Of a DNA stretch of 64,000 bases, positions 53,277-63,037 are shown piece by piece (within the stretch, counting starts at the first letter, position 1; every line of letters starts with the position of its first letter). Source of the DNA: Pueribacillus theae. Lineage in GTDB: Bacteria; Bacillota; Bacilli; Bacillales; UBA6769. A program made the translations under genes and the position numbers. The notes below the pieces were generated by a model. That model saw nothing but the letters and a program-made list of their open reading frames with translations. It was not told the origin of the DNA and did not search any database. Where the stretch lies: contig NZ_QCZG01000002.1 of assembly GCF_003097615.1 (NCBI RefSeq), forward strand, positions 1 to 64,000, given 5' to 3'.

Positions 53277-54028
53277 TTTATTTCCTCCAAGAAAAACGTT
53301 TCTGCCCTTAGCCCGCACCTCTGGGCTTCCAATAATAAAACATCCTGTAACTTCACATTTCCTAAGTTCACATTTGGGCCAAACTGATTAATAAAGAACA
53401 TTTGGCTTTTTGTTGTCGGCGCCTCAAATATAATTTTTTTAAAGTCCACTTTTTCAGTCACGTCTGACACGAGATTTTCTTTTATTTTTCCGTTTGCCTC
53501 ATAAATGCCGGCGGTTCCTGAGTCTCGTCCTTCGGCAATAACATATTCGCAGCCCGCATGAATAAGTTCGATCATCTCTATTTGCCACTCGGAGGCTGAC
53601 ATTTCTTTTGTTCCATCCTTTGAACCAACTTCTCCAATCACCCGAAAATTTTGTTTGCATTTCTCAACTAAGCCAATCCGTGTTTCAAGAGGAATATCAA
53701 GCACTCCAGTTGAGATCTCAATCCATTCGATCCCTAATTGTTTCAAATAAACTAAATAATCATCTATTTTATCTTGAAAAAATGCTTTTTCAAATAAAGT
53801 TCCCCCACAATAAGGCTCAATATTATATTCCTTGTACAACTGGATTTTTTCTTTAATTTTTGGGGTGACATAGGCCGTTCCAATTCCCATTTTTGCAAAA
53901 TCAATAAACTCGCTATAATCATCTAAAATTGATTTTAATTCACCAATAGAAATTCCAAAATCCGCAATTGAAGTGATGCCAAACGTGCGTTTTTCTTTTG
54001 TTCGATTAGGAAGTTTCAGCATAGCCAT
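53258..54028 (-). CDS. yitD: Phosphosulfolactate synthase (ComA/YitD)
   Basis: 256 residues. Adds sulfite to phosphoenolpyruvate to make (R)-phosphosulfolactate, the first step to sulfolactate, an abundant compound of Bacillus spores. Family blocks: DYSEFIDFAKMGIGTAYV, YCGGTLFEKAF, IEISTGVLDIP and EGRDSGTAGIY. GGAGG ribosome site 11 bases upstream. First gene of a two-gene unit with the histidine phosphatase. Confidence 0.88.
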   Translation of the reverse strand: MAMLKLPNRTKEKRTFGITSIADFGISIGELKSILDDYSEFIDFAKMGIGTAYVTPKIKEKIQLYKEYNIEPYCGGTLFEKAFFQDKIDDYLVYLKQLGIEWIEISTGVLDIPLETRIGLVEKCKQNFRVIGEVGSKDGTKEMSASEWQIEMIELIHAGCEYVIAEGRDSGTAGIYEANGKIKENLVSDVTEKVDFKKIIFEAPTTKSQMFFINQFGPNVNLGNVKLQDVLLLEAQRCGLRAETFFLEEIKWKLIL

Positions 54029-54172
54029 CTAGGTAAACGCCTCCTTCTTTTCACATCCGTATCTTATTCAGTTTATCTAAGCGATGTTACTTTCCTATTT
54101 TTTTTATGAATAGTTCCACCTATAGGAGACAAAATAAGATCGTCTTTATTTCCTTAAAGGAGTTGCCGTCCA

Positions 54173-55426
54173 ATGGCCAAAGAAAACAATTCAATAATGA
54201 CCGTTATTGCAATCGGTTCCATTCCGATGATTTTAGTGTTGGGAAATTCAATGCTTATCCCTATCCTCCCAAAAATGAAATCGGAATTGGACATCTCGCA
54301 ATTTCAAGTAAGCTTGACAATTTCCTTATTTTCGATCGCAGCTGCGATATCGATTCCGGTACTTGGTTATTTATCTGATCGATTCTCGAGAAAAGCAATT
54401 ATCATTCCAGCGCTTATTTTATATGGAGGCGGTGGGCTGCTTGCAGGATTTGCATCCGCATGGTTTTCAAATGCTTACTTATGGATTATGGCAGGGAGAA
54501 TTATGCAAGGGATCGGTGCAGCCGGAACAGCCCCAATTGCAATGGCTTTAACCGGTGACCTCTTCAAAGGAGGAAAAGAGAGTAAAGTACTTGGAATTGT
54601 AGAAGCATCGAATGGGCTTGGAAAAGTTGTTTCTCCAATTATCGGTTCGCTGCTTGCATTATTAATATGGTACTCTGTCTTTTTCGCGTTCCCGATTTTT
54701 TGCGTCATTTCAATATTATTAACGGCTTTTTTTGTTAAAGAAAAAAAGAAGAATGCAAAACCTATTCCGTTGGGATCCTATATGAAAGGGCTGCTATCTG
54801 TTTTTAAAAGTGAAGGAAGATGGCTCCTTACTGCCTATTTGGCAGGAGCTACTTGCCTTTTTACCTTATTCGGCATTTTGTTTTATTTATCGGATATTCT
54901 TGAAAAGACTTATGATATTCAAGGAGTCATGAAAGGATTAATCCTTGCGATCCCCCTTTTGTTCATGACAACAACTTCTTATATTACCGGAAGCAAAATT
55001 AAAAAGAAAATGAAATTAATGAAAAATTTAATCGTTCTAGGGCTCATTTTTATGACAATTTCTTTTGTAACACTCGTTTTCTTTAAAAAACTTGTCCCAT
55101 TTATAGCAATATTAACTATAAGCAGCATTGGAACAGGGTTGGCATTGCCATGTATTAACAGCTTTATTACTGGGTCTGTCGGAAAAGAAAGGCGAGGTTT
55201 TGTTACATCATTGTACGGTTCTGTCCGTTTCTTAGGGGTAGCTGCTGGGCCACCGTTATATGGGTGGATGATGGATTGGTCAAGAACTGGCATGTTTTTG
55301 GTAACTGCTGGATTAACATTAGTTGTTGCATTTCTTGCCATGCTGCTTATAAGAGTCAGCGATCAATCCGAAAAAGAAGATGCAAAAGATTCATTATTTT
55401 CCCGTTTACAGCTTCATACGGAGTAA
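54173..55426 (+). CDS. MFS transporter (YitG-like)
   Basis: 417 residues, 12 membrane spans. [24 protein letters not shown] carries the MFS loop 2-3 signature and [14 protein letters not shown] the motif of drug:H+ antiporters. B. subtilis yitG lies in the yit cluster with yitD, so export of a small organic acid such as sulfolactate is possible, though multidrug efflux is equally plausible. Divergent from yitD. Confidence 0.85.
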   Translation: MAKENNSIMTVIAIGSIPMILVLGNSMLIPILPKMKSELDISQFQVSLTISLFSIAAAISIPVLGYLSDRFSRKAIIIPALILYGGGGLLAGFASAWFSNAYLWIMAGRIMQGIGAAGTAPIAMALTGDLFKGGKESKVLGIVEASNGLGKVVSPIIGSLLALLIWYSVFFAFPIFCVISILLTAFFVKEKKKNAKPIPLGSYMKGLLSVFKSEGRWLLTAYLAGATCLFTLFGILFYLSDILEKTYDIQGVMKGLILAIPLLFMTTTSYITGSKIKKKMKLMKNLIVLGLIFMTISFVTLVFFKKLVPFIAILTISSIGTGLALPCINSFITGSVGKERRGFVTSLYGSVRFLGVAAGPPLYGWMMDWSRTGMFLVTAGLTLVVAFLAMLLIRVSDQSEKEDAKDSLFSRLQLHTE

Positions 55427-55450
55427 AAATAAAAAAAGGAGCGATTTCAT

Positions 55451-55744
55451 TTGGAAATTTATATCTCGCCAGAATTAATCGATCAAGACAAACAAATATT
55501 GAATATTGTTGATCAAAATCAACAGGCCGTAGGCTTCCTATCACTCCAATTTGACGACAAAAAAATGTACATTTTCGGTAATCTTCAGGAAGTTGGCGTT
55601 AAGGAAGACTTCAAAGACCTTATTAAACCTTATGTCAACGGAATGTCAAAAAACAAAGCTGATCTTGAAGTCTACTCCTATGTATCGCTTGGAGGGGAAA
55701 AATTTGATTTGGAGGCAAGCGAAGAAGATCAAAAAGAAAGCTGA
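55451..55744 (+). CDS. Conserved hypothetical protein
   Basis: 97 residues from a TTG start with AAAAAGGAG in the right place. Acidic, no membrane span. Alternating strands suggest a small alpha/beta fold. I do not recognise the family. It starts 24 bases after the MFS gene and is probably cotranscribed. Confidence 0.65.
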   Translation: MEIYISPELIDQDKQILNIVDQNQQAVGFLSLQFDDKKMYIFGNLQEVGVKEDFKDLIKPYVNGMSKNKADLEVYSYVSLGGEKFDLEASEEDQKES

Positions 55745-55750
55745 ACCCTT

Positions 55751-56548
55751 TTATTTCTTGTCAAAAAGCCTGCCTGCAACTTTTTCAATAAAGGCAGGAA
55801 ACAGCAGATAAAGTTTGCTGCTTATATTCATCCATCCGGGCATATTTAATTCCCTTTTCGGATGAAAAATAAGTTTCACGATTTTTTTCGCCACCACATC
55901 CGGATCAAGCATAAATTTCCTTACGTTTCTCACATAATCTCCTGAACGGTCGGCAATCGTAAAAAATTCGGTTTTAATTGGACCCGGGTTGACCGTTGAA
56001 ACATGTATATTTGATTTTTTAAGTTCCATTCTTAAACTGTTGGAAAAACCAATGACAGCCCATTTCGAAGCCGAGTACCCACTCGACTTCGGAGTGGCTA
56101 TTTTCCCAGCCTGTGAAGCAATATTAATAATGTGGCCGCTGTTGCGCTCAAGCATTTGAGGCAATATCAATTTTGTAAAATGCATAAGGCCAAACACATT
56201 TACCGCAAACATTTCTTCAATTTCACCCAAATCGGTATCGGCAAAAGCTTCAAATACCCCAAATCCCGCATTATTTATCAGGATATCAATGTTTTTATTT
56301 TCAGCTTGGATTTTTTCAAATGCCTTCTCTACCTCAAGCCGATTTCCAACATCAACCGAGTAGAACGGGGGTTTCACACCGTACCGGTGAAAAAACTCCA
56401 ATTGTACATGTTTCAGCTTTTCCCGATTTCTTGCAATTAATATCGGTACGGCTCCGTATTTGCCTATTTCAATGGCGATCGAAGCGCCTATTCCTGTTGA
56501 AGCACCAGTGATTAGAACCACCTTGCCTCTCAATTGACGATTTTGCAT
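55751..56548 (-). CDS. yqjQ: Short-chain dehydrogenase (YqjQ-like)
   Basis: 265 residues. NAD(P)-binding TGASTGIG near residue 15, NNAG near 93, catalytic Ser-Tyr-Lys in IASQAG and SGYSASKWAV. A hydrophobic C terminus may be membrane-associated. Next to proI as yqjQ is near proI in B. subtilis. Substrate unknown. Confidence 0.85.
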   Translation of the reverse strand: MQNRQLRGKVVLITGASTGIGASIAIEIGKYGAVPILIARNREKLKHVQLEFFHRYGVKPPFYSVDVGNRLEVEKAFEKIQAENKNIDILINNAGFGVFEAFADTDLGEIEEMFAVNVFGLMHFTKLILPQMLERNSGHIINIASQAGKIATPKSSGYSASKWAVIGFSNSLRMELKKSNIHVSTVNPGPIKTEFFTIADRSGDYVRNVRKFMLDPDVVAKKIVKLIFHPKRELNMPGWMNISSKLYLLFPAFIEKVAGRLFDKK

Positions 56549-56715
56549 GTCCTCTCCTTCATTTTATTTTTTTATCACGAATTTCTCCCCCTAATTGTAA
56601 GCTCTTTTTTCGGAAAAGTCACATTTTATTTGTTCTTCTGATGCTTGATCGTTTGACATATCCTCATACTTTACTGCTATAATGTTTTCATCAATTAAGA
56701 GAATTGAGAGGCGAA

Positions 56716-57564
56716 ATGACATTGTTTGAAAAAGAAAAAATAGTTTTCATTGGTGCAGGGTCCATGGCTGAATCCATTATTAAAGGTTTACTTAAAAACG
56801 AAATTCTGCCACCTGGACAAATCTGGGCAACAAACCACTCTGATGACATAAAATTAAACAAGTTAAAAACGGACTATTCGATCGAGGCAACAAGAGATTA
56901 TAACGAGCTTTTTGAAAATGCGACAATGATCATTTTAGCCGTTAAACCGAAAGACGTGCGAGAAAGCATTGACGCAATTAGAAGTTATATCACAAACGAT
57001 CAGCTCATCATTTCAATCATTGCAGGTGTATCCATTGATTTCTTCGCTGAACACCTGCCAGACAAAATGCCCATTATTCGTACGATGCCAAATACTTCAG
57101 CAGCTGTTGGATATTCAGCCACCGCTATTGCGAAAGGCAGCTACACAACCGATGAACATTTGATAAAGGCGAAAGAGCTATTTTCTGCTATTGGAACGGT
57201 AACGACAGTCGAAGAAGATGAATTACACACAGTTACCGGCATTTCTGGAAGCGGGCCTGCATATTTATATTATTTAGCAGAAGCCATGGAAGAAAAAGCA
57301 ATTGAGTTTGGCCTTCCTCAAGGGACTGCTAGACACCTCATCATCCAAACATTCCTAGGTGCTGCAGAGATGATGAACCGAACGGAAGAATCGCCTCGAA
57401 AACTTAGACAGCAAGTGACAAGCCCGAAAGGGACAACGGAAGCCGGCATTCAAGCTCTCGAAGACCATCACTTAAAAAGAGCCATACACGAATGCATTAG
57501 CGCAGCCGTTCATCGATCACGCGAACTGGAAGAGCTATACAAGCCGAGCACAAAAAATAATTAG
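56716..57564 (+). CDS. proI: Pyrroline-5-carboxylate reductase ProI
   Basis: 282 residues; last step of proline synthesis using NADPH. FIGAGSMAESII at the N terminus, VKPKDV, RTMPNTSAAVG, and TGISGSGPAYLYYLAEAM and VTSPKGTTEAGI are diagnostic. ATG after GAGAGG is preferred to a TTG four codons upstream. Confidence 0.92.
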   Translation: MTLFEKEKIVFIGAGSMAESIIKGLLKNEILPPGQIWATNHSDDIKLNKLKTDYSIEATRDYNELFENATMIILAVKPKDVRESIDAIRSYITNDQLIISIIAGVSIDFFAEHLPDKMPIIRTMPNTSAAVGYSATAIAKGSYTTDEHLIKAKELFSAIGTVTTVEEDELHTVTGISGSGPAYLYYLAEAMEEKAIEFGLPQGTARHLIIQTFLGAAEMMNRTEESPRKLRQQVTSPKGTTEAGIQALEDHHLKRAIHECISAAVHRSRELEELYKPSTKNN

Positions 57565-57636
57565 TTCTTAACAACGGAAAACCTACAGTTTCAGCTTCGT
57601 TAAATTTGACTGCTGTTAAGAAGGGAACGTCGGTAA

Positions 57637-58419
57637 ATGACACTTATATTTGCCCACCGTGGAGCAAGCAGGGATTGCCCCGAAAATACGATGAGCGCTT
57701 TTAAAAAGGCATACGAGCTCGGTGCAGATGGAATTGAGCTTGATGTGCAGCTATCAAAAGATAATGTGCCTGTCATTATTCATGATCCCACGCTCAATCG
57801 GACAACGAACGGTAAAGGAAAAGTGCGCAATAAAACAGTATCCGAACTAAAATTTCTAGACGCCGGGAGTTGGTTCTCCTCTGCTTACCAAAGCGAAAGA
57901 ATTCCTACGCTGGATGAATTTCTTATATGGGCAAAACCGAAGGATCTCATTGTAAATATTGAACTAAAAATAAACAAAGAAGATCATTTGCTCATAGAAA
58001 AAGTGCACGAGGTTATAACATTTCATCGCATGGCCAACCGGGTCATTATTTCATCATTTAGCCGAGAAGCATTATTAGAAATGAAAAAAATAAACCCCGA
58101 TTATAAAATAGGGTTTATTTATAAAAAAAGCCGGAAAGTTAAACCTTGGCTTGCCGCAGCCGAAATGCAGCTTGATGCTGTCCATCCCCATTATAAAAAT
58201 GTAACAAGAAAATATATGAAATCCATGCACAAGCACAACATTAAAGTACGCCCTTATACTATCAATCACGTAAAAGTAATGAAAAAATTAATGCGGTGGA
58301 ATGTTGATTCGATGATTACCGATGATCCGAAAACTGCGTTATTATTACGCGGTGGCCTGCACGAAAAATTCATTCAAAAAATACGATTGGCGGTTAAAGG
58401 TTCCTTTTTCAAAACGTAA
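57637..58419 (+). CDS. Glycerophosphodiester phosphodiesterase (YqiK-like)
   Basis: 260 residues, no signal peptide, so cytoplasmic. FAHRGASRDCPENTMSAFKKA with GADGIELDVQLSKD and IHDPTLNRTTNG are the GDPD motifs, with the two catalytic His. Releases glycerol 3-phosphate from glycerophosphodiesters. Overlaps the convergent rnz gene by 11 bases. Confidence 0.9.
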   Translation: MTLIFAHRGASRDCPENTMSAFKKAYELGADGIELDVQLSKDNVPVIIHDPTLNRTTNGKGKVRNKTVSELKFLDAGSWFSSAYQSERIPTLDEFLIWAKPKDLIVNIELKINKEDHLLIEKVHEVITFHRMANRVIISSFSREALLEMKKINPDYKIGFIYKKSRKVKPWLAAAEMQLDAVHPHYKNVTRKYMKSMHKHNIKVRPYTINHVKVMKKLMRWNVDSMITDDPKTALLLRGGLHEKFIQKIRLAVKGSFFKT

Positions 58420-59326
58420 ATATGTCCAAGTCGGAAGCAAGAAATGTGTTTTTAAACACTTTTCTTGCTTCTTTCAAAAGTAAATTGCTTTGTTCTCCTT
58501 GGTACCTAGAGCTGATATGGGTCAGGATAAGCTTTGAAACATTTGCTCTATTCGCGATCCTAGCCGCGTCCACGGTCGTTGAATGAAAATATTCATAGGC
58601 AATTTTTCGGTCACTTTCCATAAACGTAGCCTCATGAACTAAAATGTCGGCGTTTTCAGCCAACACCTCAGCATTCTTGCATACTCTTGTATCGCCAAGT
58701 ATGACAACCGTTTTGCCGGGCTTTTTAGGGCCGACAAAATCCTCTCCGTTTAATATGCGGCCGTCATCAAGCGTAACACGTTCTCCCTTTTTTAATGCAG
58801 CATACGCCGGTCCTGGCTTTACACCGATTTCTTTTAAACGATCAACGAGTAAGCTGCCGGGTTTCTTTTTTTCTTTCATTCGGTAACCGAACGATTGGAT
58901 CGCATGTTCAAGCTCTTTTACCGTAACGGTATGGCTTTTTAAATCGATGGACATTCCATCTTCCACTTCAACAACCTTGAGCGGATAGTGAAGATGAGTC
59001 TCGCTGATGGATAGTGTTGCCTTTATAAACTTGTCTATTCCTTTAGGTCCATAAACCGTTAATGGCGATTTCCCGCCTTGAAAAGAACGACTTCCCAGAA
59101 CACCGGGAAGTCCATAAATATGATCACCGTGTAAATGCGTTATAAAGATTCGCTCCAGCTTTGATAATTTTAATGATGTATACAGCATTTGATGCTGGGT
59201 TGCTTCACCACAGTCAAAAAGCCATAAGGCCCCTTTATAATCATTTAAAAACTTTAAAGCAATGGCAGTCGTGTTCCTTTGTTTAGAAGGAACACCTGCC
59301 CCTGTTCCGAGAAAGTGGAGTTCCAC
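58409..59326 (-). CDS. rnz: Ribonuclease Z
   Basis: 305 residues from GTG after AAGGAG, matching the usual length (307). tRNA 3'-end endonuclease of the metallo-beta-lactamase fold. ELHFLGTGAGVPSKQRN start, metal site THLHGDHIYGLPG, exosite region GPAYAALKKG, HEATF and LTHISSRY. Confidence 0.94.
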   Translation of the reverse strand: MELHFLGTGAGVPSKQRNTTAIALKFLNDYKGALWLFDCGEATQHQMLYTSLKLSKLERIFITHLHGDHIYGLPGVLGSRSFQGGKSPLTVYGPKGIDKFIKATLSISETHLHYPLKVVEVEDGMSIDLKSHTVTVKELEHAIQSFGYRMKEKKKPGSLLVDRLKEIGVKPGPAYAALKKGERVTLDDGRILNGEDFVGPKKPGKTVVILGDTRVCKNAEVLAENADILVHEATFMESDRKIAYEYFHSTTVDAARIANRANVSKLILTHISSRYQGEQSNLLLKEARKVFKNTFLASDLDIFTF

Positions 59327-59357
59327 ACGATCTACTCCTTCAACAACATGTATCCGT

Positions 59358-60476
59358 TTATTTTTCTGCAACGGTTTGTATAATCGAGATGACAAGCTCA
59401 GAAGTTTTTACTAATTCTTCTATCGGCATTTTTTCATTTGTTGTATGAATGTCTTCATATCCAACCGCTAAATTCACAGTAGGAATCCCAAAACCAGCAA
59501 TAATATTTGCATCACTTCCACCGCCGCTGTGCAACAGTCTTGGTGTTCTTCCAACCTTCTTGACAGCTTCTTGCGCAATGTTCACAACGTGATCATTTTC
59601 ATCAAATTTGAAGCCGGGATAGACAACCTCGGATTGAAATTCGGCATTGCCCCCCATTTCATTCGCAGCTTCCTCAAATGCCGTTCTCATTTTTGCAACT
59701 TGGGAGTCCATCTTCTCAGGAACGAGGGAACGCGCTTCTGCTTGAATTTCGACATAATCGCATACAATATTTGTCTGTGTCCCGCCTTCAAACCGGCCAA
59801 TATTCGCTGTTGTTTCTTCATCAATACGGCCGAGAGGCATCTTTGCAATGGCTTTTGATGCAATCGTTATGGCTGAAACGCCTTTTTCAGGCGCGACACC
59901 CGCGTGAGCCGTTTTGCCTTTCACGATCACTTTTATTTGAGCTTGCGTTGGCGCTGCTGTAATGATGTCGCCAACCTTTCCATCACTGTCCAAAGCAAAG
60001 CCGTATTTTGCTTTGATCAGGGAAGAATCCAGCTCTTTTGCTCCTACAAGCCCGGATTCCTCTCCGACGGTAATAATAAATTGAATGTCGCCATGCGGGA
60101 TCTTTTGCTCCTGCAGAACTTTGATGGCTTCAACCATTGACGCGAGTCCTGTTTTGTCGTCAGCGCCTAAAATCGTCGTCCCATCCGTTACGATGTAGCC
60201 ATTTTTAATGGAAGGTTTCACCCCGTTGCCTGGAACGACTGTATCCATATGAGATGTAAAATAGATTGGATCCGCGTCAAGGGTTCCCTTCATTGTGCAA
60301 ATCAAATTTCCGGCTCCATGGCCCGTTTTTTTAGCACTATCATCCTCTATGACGTCGACACCAAGCGCGCTGAATTTTTCTTTCAACGCTTTCGCAATAG
60401 TTGCTTCATGCTTCGTTTCCGAATCAATCTTGACTAGCTCGATAAATTCATTTACGAGCCGTTCTTGGTTAATCAT
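59358..60476 (-). CDS. yqjE: M20 family zinc peptidase (YqjE, PepT-like)
   Basis: 372 residues. Metal ligands in TSHMDTVVPG and ILGADDKTGLA, catalytic Glu in GEESGLVGAK, HSGGGSDAN near the C terminus. A tripeptidase-like enzyme of unknown substrate. ATG after GGTGG chosen. 31 bases upstream of rnz on the same strand. Confidence 0.9.
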   Translation of the reverse strand: MINQERLVNEFIELVKIDSETKHEATIAKALKEKFSALGVDVIEDDSAKKTGHGAGNLICTMKGTLDADPIYFTSHMDTVVPGNGVKPSIKNGYIVTDGTTILGADDKTGLASMVEAIKVLQEQKIPHGDIQFIITVGEESGLVGAKELDSSLIKAKYGFALDSDGKVGDIITAAPTQAQIKVIVKGKTAHAGVAPEKGVSAITIASKAIAKMPLGRIDEETTANIGRFEGGTQTNIVCDYVEIQAEARSLVPEKMDSQVAKMRTAFEEAANEMGGNAEFQSEVVYPGFKFDENDHVVNIAQEAVKKVGRTPRLLHSGGGSDANIIAGFGIPTVNLAVGYEDIHTTNEKMPIEELVKTSELVISIIQTVAEK

Positions 60477-60500
60477 GTAAACACCACCTAAAAAGAGGTT

Positions 60501-60644
60501 TTTCAAAAAGTCCGGGAACGATAGGCTGTGAATCTCTTCGTCAGCTTGCTCTTCCGCTACTCACGTATCCTACAAACATACGCTCCGTTGCTCAGAGCTA
60601 CGCTTCCTCGACCTTCTTGCCTCTCGTTGTCCTCCTTTTTGAAC
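60501..60644. repeat. MITE-like repeat, copy 2
   Basis: Nearly identical to 43097-43241, same orientation, ends TTTCAAAAAG/CTTTTTGAAC. It lies between yqjE and the restored end of the carboxyltransferase gene, only six bases from that stop. Confidence 0.8.
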
Positions 60645-60649
60645 ACGCA

Positions 60650-62199
60650 TTATAAAGGAATATTTCCGTGCCTTTTCTTAGGCCTTGATTCTTCCTTATT
60701 ATTTAACATGTCGAGTGCCTGAACAAGCTTTACTCTTGTTTCTCTAGGGTCAATCACATCATCAACCATTCCCCTTGACGCTGCGACATAAGGGTTCGCA
60801 AATTTTTCCCGATACTCTTCAATTTTTTTGCCCTCGTTTGCTCGGGATTTTCACTATTCATAATTTCCCTTGCAAAAATAATGTTTGCAGCACCTTCAGG
60901 GCCCATTACGGCAATTTCCGCATTCGGCCATGAGAAAACGAGATCAGCCCCAATCGCCTTACTGTTTAATGCAACATATGCTCCGCCATATGCTTTGCGT
61001 AAGATGACTGTAATTTTCGGGACCGTCGCTTCGGAATAAGCATACAAAATTTTTGCCCCGTGCCGAATAATTCCGCCGTGCTCTTGTTTAATTCCAGGAA
61101 AAAATCCTGTGACATCTTCAAATGTAATGATTGGAATTTGGAAACAGTCACAAAAGCGAATAAAGCGGGAAGCCTTGTCGGATGAGTCGATGTCAAGGCC
61201 TCCAGCCATTACTTTTGGCTGATTGCACACAAGTCCAACCACTTTTCCATTGATTCTTGCTAGACCGATTACGATGTTTTTTGCGAAATCTTTATGTATT
61301 TCATTAAACGAGTCTTTATCGACAACTTCCTCAATAACCTTTCTCACATCGTATGGCCGTGTCGAGTCGATTGGAACAATCTCCGCCAATTCTTCCCGGT
61401 AATGATCATCTTCTTGATTACATTCAATGACCGGTGGTTTTTCTTTATTATTTTGAGGCAGGTAGGAAATCAGCTTGCGGACTTGCTGCAAAACCTCTTC
61501 TTCCGTTTTCCCAGTAAAGTGGGCGTTTCCGCTTTTTGAGCTATTTACTTTTGCGCCGCCTAAGTCTTCGGAAGAAATTTTCTCACCCGTGACTGTTTCG
61601 ATGACTTTTGGGCCAGTAATAAACATTTGGCTCGTTTTTTCAACCATAAAAATGAAGTCAGTTATCGCTGGTGAATAGACTGCACCTCCGGCACAAGGGC
61701 CCATGATGACGGAAATTTGTGGAATAACACCGGAATAGATGGCATTGCGGTAAAAAATATGCCCGTACCCATCTAGTGACACGACGCCTTCTTGAATTCT
61801 AGCTCCGCCAGAGTCGTTTAACCCAATGAATGGCGCGCCGTTTTGTGCGGCAAGGTCCATTACATTGGCAATTTTCCGGGCGTGCATCTCACCCAACGCG
61901 CCACCGAAGACTGTAAAGTCTTGGGCAAATAAGTAAACCGGACGTCCTTCTATTTTACCGTAGCCTGTAACGACACCTTCTCCCGGCGCTTTCACTTTAT
62001 CCATCCCAAAGTCTTGGGAACGATGTTCAATAAAAGGGTTTAATTCAACAAACGTGCCTTCGTCTAAAAGAAGGTTGATTCGCTCTCTTGCCGTTAATTT
62101 TCCCTTTTCATGCTGTTTGTCAATGCGGTCATCTCCGCCTCCGCGTTCAATCTCCGCTTTACGATCATATAAATCATAAATTTTATCAAACATATCCAT
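60650..62199 (-). pseudogene. yqjD: Acyl-CoA carboxylase carboxyltransferase subunit (YqjD), 3' frameshift
   Basis: Biotin-dependent carboxyltransferase of the propionyl-CoA/methylcrotonyl-CoA beta type. [24 protein letters not shown] and [10 protein letters not shown] are conserved. As read it stops at 60754 with 481 residues and an aberrant tail after QTRAKK. Restoring one A in the A-run at about 60827-60833 continues the frame as [19 protein letters not shown] to a stop at 60650-60652, about 516 residues, the normal C terminus. Either a sequencing error or a real mutation. It overlaps the epimerase stop by one base, as in the yqjC-yqjD pair of B. subtilis. Confidence 0.85.
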
Positions 62200-62630
62200 T
62201 ATTTATCTTCCCCCGTTGCCCGTTTTTCACACAGTTCATAGAGCACACCCGATGCAGGTTTCGGGTGGATAAAAGCAATTTTTGCGCCGCCGGCTCCAAT
62301 TTTCGCCTGCTCATTTAACATGCGAATTCCATCATTTTTCAAATCTTTAATACGCTCATTAATTGAATGGACGCCTAATGCGATATGATGGATTCCTTCT
62401 CCCCGTTTTTCAATAAATTTAGCGACCGGGCTTTCTTCACTTGTCGGCTCCAATAATTCAATCCGGGATTCTCCTACTCTTAAGAACGCTACTTTTACCA
62501 TTTCAGATTCCACTTCTTCAATGCCTTCAAGCGCCATGTTTAGATGGTCTACATAGAACGGCAGCGCATGTTCTAACGATTTGACTGCAACTCCTATGTG
62601 ATCAATTTTGTGAGGCTTTTTATCTTCCAT
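62199..62630 (-). CDS. mce: Methylmalonyl-CoA epimerase (YqjC)
   Basis: 143 residues, vicinal oxygen chelate fold. [16 protein letters not shown] start, metal ligands His near 9, His in GIHHIALGV and Glu near the C terminus (YELCEK). Interconverts R- and S-methylmalonyl-CoA in propionate metabolism. First gene of the mce-yqjD pair. Confidence 0.93.
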   Translation of the reverse strand: MEDKKPHKIDHIGVAVKSLEHALPFYVDHLNMALEGIEEVESEMVKVAFLRVGESRIELLEPTSEESPVAKFIEKRGEGIHHIALGVHSINERIKDLKNDGIRMLNEQAKIGAGGAKIAFIHPKPASGVLYELCEKRATGEDK

Positions 62631-62723
62631 GTATGGTTCTCCCCCTCCAATTTCTTTTCAATTTTCAAATATTATTTTAAAGGACTTGTCGATAATTGGC
62701 AAAAGAAGTTTCTCTTTTCTAAA

Positions 62724-62807
62724 AATAAATTTGCCTTTTCGCAAATTTAAACCAATCTTATCTCTCACTTCTAACATCCAAGAAAGACACGTCAGCGCTT
62801 TTCTTAT
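62724..62807 (-). repeat. 85-bp intergenic repeat, copy B
   Basis: On the minus strand it matches copy A (50641-50727): AAGAAAAGCGCTGACGTGTC at one end and a hairpin TAAATTTGC/GCAAATTTA (62726-62734, 62741-62749) at the other. Confidence 0.6.
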
Positions 62808-62874
62808 TTTAACACCTTGTCACAAATATTGCTTCTTAGTACAATGTTTTTAGGATATGAATGGGGGTTTCGAC

Positions 62875-62964
62875 ATGTCACGTAAATTTATAAAACTCGT
62901 TGTTTACATTATGATCGCAGCATTGCTTTTATCATCTTTGCTAACAGGCATTTCGTTTTTATAA
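62875..62964 (+). CDS. Prli42-like stressosome miniprotein
   Basis: 29 residues: MSRKF at the N terminus, one membrane span from about 8 to 29, and the ending LLTGISFL. This is the pattern of Prli42, a tiny membrane protein that tethers the stressosome in Listeria and is conserved in Bacillus. GGGGG ribosome site 9 bases upstream. Confidence 0.78.
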   Translation: MSRKFIKLVVYIMIAALLLSSLLTGISFL

Positions 62965-63037
62965 ACAGGTTCTATTAAACGGTAACGGTGATCGATTTAC
63001 CTTGGTACTATTCAGGTAAAATCGACCCCGGCAATGT

